The position numbers and the translations under genes are program-made. Positions 1 through 6,165 of a stretch of DNA of 7,692 nucleotides are shown here, piece by piece. Position 1 is the stretch's first letter. Every line of letters starts with the position of its first letter. Below the pieces are notes generated by a model, which did not search any database, was not told the DNA's origin, and worked only from the letters and a program-made list of their open reading frames with translations. This DNA comes from Thermoplasmata archaeon (GTDB lineage Archaea > Thermoplasmatota > Thermoplasmata > Lutacidiplasmatales > UBA184). The stretch covers positions 1 to 7,692 of the forward strand of contig JASHUS010000050.1 in assembly GCA_030039865.1 (NCBI GenBank), in the 5' to 3' direction.

Positions 1-1524
1 CGTCGAGGGGTCGACGGCGGCCCACATCGGGTACGTCGCGACCGGCGTGATCCCGACGATCTCGTCCGTCGAGGCGTTCACGAAGTACGTGGCATTCCCG
101 GCGACGTCCGGGATCACGAGCTCGCCATCGTACGCGTCGTACGTGATCGAGTACGGCAGCAGATCGAGCGGGATGGAGGCGTCGACCACGTGGCTGATGG
201 GATTGATCGCGGTCGCATTCGCCTCGTTGAACGGTGCCGGGCCGTATCCGGTCTCGGAGTCCGAGCCTTCGCTGACGACGTAGATCTCGTCGGTGGCCGT
301 ATCCAGGACGATCCCGTAGTCGTAGCTGTTGTCGATCGTGACCTGCCCGATCTCCTGGTCCGTCTCCATGTCGAGGATACTGACATTGTACGACTCGGAG
401 TTGAGCACGTAGACCTCCTCGTTGAACGGCTCGTACGCGGCCGCTTCGGGCGCGTCGCCCGTCGAGATGTTGGCCACCACGCGGTGGTCGGACTGGCTGA
501 TGATCGTGACGTTCGCGGAGCCACCGTTCGCGACGGCGAGCTGGTCCCGGGCGGACGAATAGGCGAGCGCGTCGGGAAACACGCCGACGCTGACGTTGTA
601 CGAGGCCCCGAGGTCGCCGGCTGGAATGACCGTGACGAACCCGGGGTCCGACTCTCCATTCGCGACGTCCACGAGGTTGTCGGACGTGTCGAGCGCCAGG
701 GCGATCGGCTCCGGACCGACCCGTACGGTGCCCTTCAGCGTGTTCGAGTTCGCACCGATCACGGACACGTTGTAGATGTCGCCCGGCGCCACGCCCATAT
801 CGGCGGTGAAGACCTCCTCACTGGCGAGGTCGTAGAGGATTGGACCCGGATCGTTGCCGACGGGCACCTCCGCTACGAGACGGTTCGTCGTGGCGTTGAT
901 CACGCCGACGGTGTCGTTCGACCATTCGGCGACGTAGAAGCATCCGTTGGTCGGGTCGAACGTGATCCCGTTCGGAGCGCCGCCGGTCGTGATCGAACCG
1001 ATGATCTCGTTCGTCGTCCCGTCCACGATCGAGACGTTCTGCTCGCCCTGGTTGGCGAGGTAGACGTCGCCGTTCGTCGTATCGACGGCCATCGTGTCGG
1101 CGAGGCTGTACTCGTTCTGGGAGGCGGGGGCCGTCAGCTCCTGGATCACTTGATTCGTCGAGGTATTGATGATCGTGAGCGCCTCCCCGAGCTGTCCTCG
1201 GACGTAGAGTAAGCCGTTGACCGGATCAAAGACCACCATCGAGGGAGTGTACTGGGCGGTCGGTTGCCACGCGTTCGGATAGGTCCGGTTCGCGACCAGC
1301 TCGATCGAGGAGATCACCGAACCCTCCGCCGCGCTCGGCGTGATCGGGCCCGCCGGGGGCGCTTCCCGGTCCGAGGAGGATCCGATCGACGTGGCCCGGG
1401 GCGTCACCGTTCCGGTAGTCGGACTTTCGGCACGGCCGCCCGGGACCGATGCGGACGCGGCCGACACCGTGGCGAGGAGCACGACGGCCAGGAGGATGGT
1501 CGTCGCGAACAGGACTTTCGACAT
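1..1524 (-). CDS. Exported YVTN/YncE-like beta-propeller protein, C-terminus cut by window edge
   Basis: The frame gives 508 residues from ATG at 1524 to the window edge with no stop, so the gene is 3'-partial. Residues 1-25 form a signal peptide (SK, then a hydrophobic stretch ending in ASA). Residues 26-68 are a low-complexity Pro/Ser/Thr linker. From about residue 95 there are repeated units of about 40-55 residues of the kind FDPTNG.(L/F)YVA, then a (V/I)(S/G)(V/I)(I/V)(D/N).TTN.(V/I)(I/V) strand pair, then a glycine turn such as TGGAPNG. I count at least nine: near 95, 146, 188, 228, 275, 320, 363, 406 and 461, with a tenth starting at the edge. This is the YVTN/YncE beta-propeller pattern, usually a surface or binding scaffold, sometimes S-layer associated. 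There are many N-x-S/T sequons and a single Cys (C195). No catalytic motif is visible, so the ligand is unknown. More than eight blades suggests two stacked propellers. The family call is firm; the function is not. Confidence 0.87.
   Translation of the reverse strand, partial: MSKVLFATTILLAVVLLATVSAASASVPGGRAESPTTGTVTPRATSIGSSSDREAPPAGPITPSAAEGSVISSIELVANRTYPNAWQPTAQYTPSMVVFDPVNGLLYVRGQLGEALTIINTSTNQVIQELTAPASQNEYSLADTMAVDTTNGDVYLANQGEQNVSIVDGTTNEIIGSITTGGAPNGITFDPTNGCFYVAEWSNDTVGVINATTNRLVAEVPVGNDPGPILYDLASEEVFTADMGVAPGDIYNVSVIGANSNTLKGTVRVGPEPIALALDTSDNLVDVANGESDPGFVTVIPAGDLGASYNVSVGVFPDALAYSSARDQLAVANGGSANVTIISQSDHRVVANISTGDAPEAAAYEPFNEEVYVLNSESYNVSILDMETDQEIGQVTIDNSYDYGIVLDTATDEIYVVSEGSDSETGYGPAPFNEANATAINPISHVVDASIPLDLLPYSITYDAYDGELVIPDVAGNATYFVNASTDEIVGITPVATYPMWAAVDPST
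1450..1524 (-). other. Sec-type signal peptide of the propeller protein
   Basis: Residues 1-25 have a short basic start (M-S-K), a hydrophobic core (VLFATTILLAVVLL) and an A-x-A type end (SAASA). The likely cleavage is after residue 25, before SVPGG. The segment is also what selects ATG 1524 as the start, since the frame stays open upstream without stops. Confidence 0.75.
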
Positions 1525-1532
1525 CCTCGGTG

Positions 1533-1537
1533 CCCTT
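1533..1537 (-). promoter_or_regulatory. Shine-Dalgarno-like AAGGG for the propeller gene
   Basis: On the minus strand AAGGG lies 8 bases before ATG 1524, a usual spacing for ribosome binding. A second short purine run (GAGG) directly abuts the ATG and is too close to work. The match is only partial. Confidence 0.4.
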
Positions 1538-1557
1538 GCGACGGGACTTGACGCCGG

Positions 1558-1567
1558 TAGAAATATG
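1558..1567 (-). promoter_or_regulatory. TATA-like element in the divergent intergenic region
   Basis: The minus-strand read is CATATTTCTA, the only AT-rich island in this GC-rich gap. Its centre is about 38 bases upstream of ATG 1524. With the usual archaeal TATA-to-start distance of about 25 bases, transcription would begin near 1538 and leave a leader of roughly 14 bases containing the AAGGG. The plus-strand read (TAGAAATATG) could also serve the divergent ATPase gene, with a leader of about 60-65 bases to ATG 1654. No clear BRE was identified. The call rests on composition and spacing only. Confidence 0.4.
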
Positions 1568-1653
1568 CTGTGCCGGCGCCGAGGGGGAGCACACCGGGCG
1601 GCGCCTCCCTCACAGCAACCATCATCCCCCGGGAGCCACCTCGGGTACCACGG

Positions 1654-3159
1654 ATGTCCGCCGGGACAATCCCGTCCCTACCCGAGGAACTCGCACGCTT
1701 TCTTTCGGCGCCCACCCCCCGGGTCCTGGCGGTGAAGGGCCCCCCGGGGTCCGGCAAGAGCGCCCTCCTCCAGGCGATAATGCCGGGAATCGCCGGTGAG
1801 ACGGTCTACGTCGCGTATCGGGCGACGGCCCCCTCCACTCCCAATGGCCGTCCGAGCCCGAGCGCGCCCGACGTCGTCCTCCTGCTGATGCAGCGAGCCG
1901 CACGAGCCAGCGCTCCGGCCCCGGGCCCAGCACCCGGGTCGCCCTCCGTCGGGGCCCCGATCCGCCCGCCGACCTCCGGGGAGATGCCGGAGGTGCTGCG
2001 CTCGACCTACGATCGGGTCAAGTCCGCGGGGGGAGGCTGCGTGGTGGCCGACTCCTGGGATCGGGGATGCGAGGAGCAGTTCCGGCGGGCCGCCTCGGGC
2101 GACGTGAACGTCACCGAGTTCGCGGCGTCGGGACGTATGCTCCGCGAGACGCTGCAGCGGCTCCCGATCCACCTGCTCGTCGCGGTCGCGGCCAGCCCCG
2201 ATCCGCAGTTCGACACGGATTCGGACGGGATCGTGGAGCTGGGCACGGAGACCGTCGACGGAACCCCCGTCCGCGTCGCGCGGATCGCCAAGCTCCGCGG
2301 CCAGTCGTTCGTGAAGGACCGGTGGCCGTACACCCTGCACAACGGAAGGTTCCGCGCCGCGCGGGCGCGGCCTCCGGGGTACGTTCCGCCGTTCGGCCCG
2401 CCCGACGATCCTCCCGCGGGCTCTGACCGCATCTGGCCGGGATCGGAGGAGTTCGCTCTCGCGTTCGGGTGGCTTCGCCCGCACGGGATGACGGGGATCG
2501 AGCTCTCGGACGAGCTCTCCGATCGCATGTTCGACGTGGTCGCCTACCCGCTCGCCGCATCGGCGTTGCGTCAGGGCGGCCGGGTCGTCTGGATCCCCCC
2601 GGGCTCCTCTCCCCCTGCCGCCATCGTCCAGACGTTGGCGGAGCACACGCCCGAGGAGACGATCCATCAGGGGCTTCGCGTCCTCTCCGCGGGCGGGTAC
2701 GATCCGATGCTTGCCCAGTCGTCCTCGGTCCCCCTCCCGGTACGCCCAGTGGTCGACGAGGGACGCGAGCGCGGGAGCCCCGACGCGTCCGCGGTCTCCC
2801 CGATCTTCCCGGACGCCTACCAGTTCCTCGCCGCGAGCGCGGAGGGCCGGCCCGCCCTGCTGCTCGTTTCGATGGACGGTCTCCATGCGCTCGCGAAGGC
2901 GAGCGGCGCGACGTACGATCCCGCCACCCTGCCCCTCATCGCCGGGGCGTACGCGCAGCTCCCCCGCTTCCACGGGGTGGGATTCGGCCGACCGTCGGAC
3001 CCCTTCACGAAGGCGTTGCTGCCGTCGGCCGACCTCCACCTGCGCCTGCGATCGCTCTACGGCCACCCCGTCGCGCTGGGGCTGCGCCCGTGGACCCCCC
3101 CGTACCTCATGGAATGGGACGACGCCGACGGACGCCTCCGCTTCGTGCCGCTCGTCTGA
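1654..3159 (+). CDS. GvpD/RAD55-like RecA-fold ATPase with a degenerate second domain
   Basis: A cytoplasmic P-loop protein of 501 residues. I chose ATG 1654 because a LPEELARFL helix and the strand VLAVK directly precede Walker A (GPPGSGKS, residues 29-36), as expected for a short RecA-like N-terminus. A GTG at 1570 would add 28 Pro/Arg-rich residues that look non-coding; neither start has a clear ribosome site. A Walker B-like strand is at 129-133 (CVVAD). The stretch KLRGQSFVKDR.PYTLHNGRF (213-233) matches the motif closing the ATPase domain in archaeal GvpD/RAD55-like proteins. Residues 85-108 are a Pro/Ala-rich insertion. The second half (about 300-501) appears to repeat the fold with a ruined P-loop. 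In halophiles GvpD acts in gas-vesicle regulation, but no gvp genes are visible here, so the target is unknown. The gene stands alone on its strand, diverging from the propeller gene and converging on the giant surface-protein gene. Confidence 0.88.
   Translation: MSAGTIPSLPEELARFLSAPTPRVLAVKGPPGSGKSALLQAIMPGIAGETVYVAYRATAPSTPNGRPSPSAPDVVLLLMQRAARASAPAPGPAPGSPSVGAPIRPPTSGEMPEVLRSTYDRVKSAGGGCVVADSWDRGCEEQFRRAASGDVNVTEFAASGRMLRETLQRLPIHLLVAVAASPDPQFDTDSDGIVELGTETVDGTPVRVARIAKLRGQSFVKDRWPYTLHNGRFRAARARPPGYVPPFGPPDDPPAGSDRIWPGSEEFALAFGWLRPHGMTGIELSDELSDRMFDVVAYPLAASALRQGGRVVWIPPGSSPPAAIVQTLAEHTPEETIHQGLRVLSAGGYDPMLAQSSSVPLPVRPVVDEGRERGSPDASAVSPIFPDAYQFLAASAEGRPALLLVSMDGLHALAKASGATYDPATLPLIAGAYAQLPRFHGVGFGRPSDPFTKALLPSADLHLRLRSLYGHPVALGLRPWTPPYLMEWDDADGRLRFVPLV
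2560..3159 (+). other. Second, degenerate RecA-like half of the ATPase
   Basis: Residues about 303-501. RVVWIPPGSSPPAAIVQTL (310-328) lines up with the first-half strand plus P-loop (RVLAVKGPPGSGKSALLQ), but the GK(S/T) is replaced by SPP. ALLLVSMD (401-408) sits where the first-half Walker B does: about 94 residues downstream, against about 104 in the first half. The tail, YGHPVALGLRPW then GRLRF, mirrors RGQSFVKDRWPY then GRFR of the first half. This is an inferred internal duplication in which the second half probably does not bind ATP in the standard way. Confidence 0.55.
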
Positions 3160-3212
3160 CCTCCGGACGATCGGAGGCGGCGGAAGGGGTTCGCGCTTCC
3201 CCCGCTCGGGGG
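3160..3212. terminator. GC hairpins between convergent genes, possible bidirectional transcription end
   Basis: Directly after the ATPase stop is a perfect 6-bp stem, CCTCCG/CGGAGG, with a 6-base loop (3160-3177). Further on is CCCCC-GCTC-GGGGG (3199-3212). Both lie in the 75-base gap between the convergent stops at 3159 and 3235. No T-run follows on either strand, and archaeal termination usually depends on T-runs, so a terminator role is uncertain. The stems could equally reflect high GC content. Confidence 0.3.
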
Positions 3213-3234
3213 CGGGACGCCTCGGCGGGTCCGC

Positions 3235-6165
3235 TCACTCCCGGATCGTGGCCACAAGGGGTGGGTGGACCACCGATTCCGACGTGAAGACGATCGGCTG
3301 CGTGACGTTCGCCCCGTTGACCCCGATCGACCCGCTGGCCGGCGACGGCGAGTAGCCCGACACGCTCACGCTGAAGGCGTACGTCCCGTTCGTCACCGAG
3401 AACGAGATGCTCTTGCCCGTCGAGACCTTGGTCGTGCTGCCCAGCGTGACCTGCCAGGTCGTCCCCTTCGCGAGGCCGGACTCGGTGAACTTCACGGTGA
3501 ACTTCACCTCGCTGAAGGCGATGCTCACCGTCACCGTGGCGCCCGAGACCGTGATCGAGCCCGACTCCGAGTGGTAGATCGGCGGGCTCGTCGTCGCGAG
3601 GAACGGGTACGCTCCGTTGACCAGGTAGACGACGATCGACTTCGTCGTGCTGCTCGCCGTGATGCCGTTCACCGCGACCTCCCAGGTCGTGCCGGTCGCG
3701 AGGCCGGTCGCCTTGAACGTCACCTTGTGGAACGCCGTGTTCACCGTCACCGGCGCGCCGTTCACCGTCACGGACCCGGACGTGCTGCCGCCCGCGGCGA
3801 TCGTCACCGTGTAGCCGTACGTCCCGTTCTCCTCCGCGAAGGTGAGGCTCGACGTGGTCGTCGACTTCGTCGTGCTACCGACCGTTACGGACCAGCTCGT
3901 CTTCGACGCGAGGCCGGTTTCCGTGAACGTCACGGTGTACGTCACGAGGGTGAACGTGACCGCGGTCGCGCTCGTCGGGGCGCCGTCGATCGTGACCGTG
4001 CCGCCGTAGGCCGACGGCGCGTAGGTCGGGTCGTTCGTCGCGATCGTGTACGCGTACGTCCCGTTCGGCAGGTTCGTGCTCAGGGTCGTCGTCGCGCCCG
4101 TCCCCGAGAGCGACGGCCCGCCCGAGATGTTCACGTACCACGTGTCGCCCGCGGGGAGGCCCGACTCCGAGAACGAGAGCGCGTACGTCACTTGCGTGAA
4201 CGTGATCGCGGGAGCGCTCGCGGAGACGCCGTTCACCGGGACGGAGCCCGAGTAGTAGCTCGGCGCGTACGTCGGGTCGTTCGTGGCGACGCTGAACGAG
4301 TACGTCCCGTTCGGCACCGTCGTGCTCAGCGTGGTCGTCGCCCCGGTCGCGGAGAGCTGCGCGCCGCCCGTGAGGTTCACGTACCACGTGTCGCCCGACG
4401 GGAGGCCGCTCTCCGAGAACGAGAGGGTGTAGGTCAGGTACGCGAACGTGATCGCGGGGGCCGAGGTCCCCGCCCCGTTCACCGTGACCGACCCGCTCGG
4501 GTACGACGGCTCGTACGACTTCTCGTTCGTCTGCACGGTGAAGTCGAACGTCCCGTTGGGCAGGTTCGTCATCAGCGTCGGGCTCGCGCCCGTCGCCGAG
4601 AGGTCCGCGCCGCCGGTGATGTTGATGTACCACGTCGCGCCCGCGGGAAGACCCGACTGGGAGAACGACACGGGGTACAGCACCTGCGTGAAGACGATCG
4701 CCTGGCTCGCCGCCGCGCCGTTCACCGTGACCGATCCCGCGCTCGGGCTCGACGCGTAGCCGCTGTAGAACCCGACGGTGTAGCCCCACGTCCCGTTCGG
4801 CAGGCTGAAGACGATCGGCGATCCCGCCGACGCGCTGTGCGTCGTCTCGAGGATCGTGACGCTCCACGATCCCCCGGGCAGTCCCGACTCCGTGAACGTC
4901 ACGGAGTACGCCGCGTTGAACGTCACCTCGATCGTCAGCGGCGCGCCCCACAGGAGGAAGTTCCCGGGCGCCGGGGTCTGGTAGCCCGCGACGGGCAGGA
5001 CGGTGTAGGCGTACGTGCTGTTGAGCAGGTCGACCACGAAGCTCGCCGAGGTCGACGTGTACGTCACGTTGGTGTAGCCGGTCACGAGGTTGACGGACCA
5101 GCTCGTCCCCGGCGCGAGGCCGGTCTCGACAAACGTCACGGCCCACGTCGTCTGCGTGAACGTGATCGCGACCGTCCGCGCGGCGCTCGCGACCGTCACC
5201 GTGCCCGCGGCGGGCGAGGGCGTATAGCCGGTGTCCGGTAGCCCGCCCGGGTTGTCGTAGGTCGACGCGCTCGTGATGCTGTAGGGGTACGCCCCGTTCG
5301 AGAGTTCGAAGACGATGTCCGCGGCGCTGCTCGTCACCGGCGCCTGCCCGGTCACGTTGACCGTCCAGGCATCCCCGTCGGTGATGGGGAGCCCCGACTC
5401 GGCGAACGTGATCGCCGACGCGGCGGCGTACGTGACGGCGACCGTCGCACCGGCGGCCGCGATCGTGACCGATCCCAGGGCCGGGTTCGCCGCGTAGCCG
5501 GTCACGCCGCTCGCGAGGTAGGCATACGTGCCGTTCCCGAGCGTGAAGACGAGCGACTTCGCGGTCGACGACTCGGTGACCTGGGTCGTGCCCTCCGTCA
5601 CGGTGAGCGACCACTCGGTGGAGGACGGGAGGCCCGTCTCCGTGAACGTCGCGAGGTACGCCGAGACCGTGAACGTGACCGGCACGCCCGCGGCGGCGCC
5701 CGAGACCGTGAACGAACCCGTGGGGTCCGTGGAGTAGCCCGGCACCGTCGGGACCGTGTAGGTGTACGCTCCGTTGGGCACGATGGTCGTCAGCGTGGTG
5801 GTGGAGCCCGACGCGGGGATCTGGCCCGCGACGACGACCCGCCAGACGACGCCCGAGAGCAGCCCGGTCTCGGTGAACGTCACCACGTACGCGGCGACGA
5901 ACGTCAGCGCGATCGCGGAGTTCACGCCCGGACCGCTACCGGCGGAGAACGAGCCCGTCGCGCCCGAGCCCGCCGAGTAGTGGTTCGAGCCCGACGTGAT
6001 GCCCGCGACGCCGTAGGTGTACGACCCCGCCGGCACGTACAAGGTCAACGTGGTCGACGTGCTCGTGGAGGTCGAGTTCGACCAGACGAGGCCGGAGGCC
6101 CCGTAGACGTACACCGACCACGTGGTGGCGGTCGGTAGGCCGGTCTCCGTGAAACTCTGTCCTGT
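3235..6165 (-). repeat. Twelve tandem FTExGLP repeat domains in the giant protein
   Basis: Each unit opens with F(T/S)E(T/S)GLPxG(T/D)xW(S/Y)V, has a central NG(T/A)Y turn, and closes with a GSVTV(N/S)GA...ITF pair of strands, suggesting a small beta-sandwich. Units from N- to C-terminus lie at 5890-6165, 5659-5889, 5419-5658, 5146-5418, 4909-5145, 4678-4908, 4432-4677, 4186-4431, 3940-4185, 3724-3939, 3502-3723 and 3235-3501, with lengths of 92, 77, 80, 91, 79, 77, 82, 82, 82, 72, 74 and 88 residues. They are contiguous, without linkers. Three classes are visible: diverged units 1-6, the WYxN trio 7-9, and the Lys-rich units 10-12. Confidence 0.9.

Larger units (their letters stand above)
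1525..1653. other. Divergent intergenic region between propeller and ATPase genes
   Basis: This 129-base gap separates two genes transcribed away from each other, so it should hold both promoters. Apart from the AT island at 1558-1567 it is GC-rich, with no convincing second TATA box, inverted repeat or small gene. The ATPase frame is open back to a GTG at 1570, so part of this region could be coding if that start is used. Confidence 0.55.

Noticed and set aside
190..1212. 340-codon plus-strand frame opposite the propeller
   Set aside because: Val/Asp/Arg-rich antisense product. The opposite strand gives a signal peptide and clear propeller repeats.
1570..1653. N-terminal extension of the ATPase from GTG 1570
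   Set aside because: The 28 added residues are Pro/Arg-rich without similarity to the domain, and no ribosome site precedes them. Not strictly excluded, so only the ATG 1654 start is annotated.
1678..3066. 462-codon minus-strand frame opposite the ATPase
   Set aside because: Arg/Gly/Glu-rich shadow composition. The plus strand carries a clear Walker A, Walker B and family motif.
3940..4677. CRISPR array or non-coding satellite
   Set aside because: The periodic DNA has units of exactly 82 codons inside an open frame, with coding-type divergence and no spacers.
3265..5241. 658-codon plus-strand reading frame opposite the giant protein
   Set aside because: The translation is almost only Arg, Asp, Gly, Ala, Val and His, with no domain pattern. 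It is the antisense shadow of GC-biased repetitive codons. The minus-strand frame shows regular repeats with conserved motifs.
3875..5614. 579-codon minus-strand frame overlapping the giant protein
   Set aside because: It lies in a different frame on the same strand and is Arg/His/Asp/Gly-rich. Its periodicity only mirrors the repeats of the true frame.
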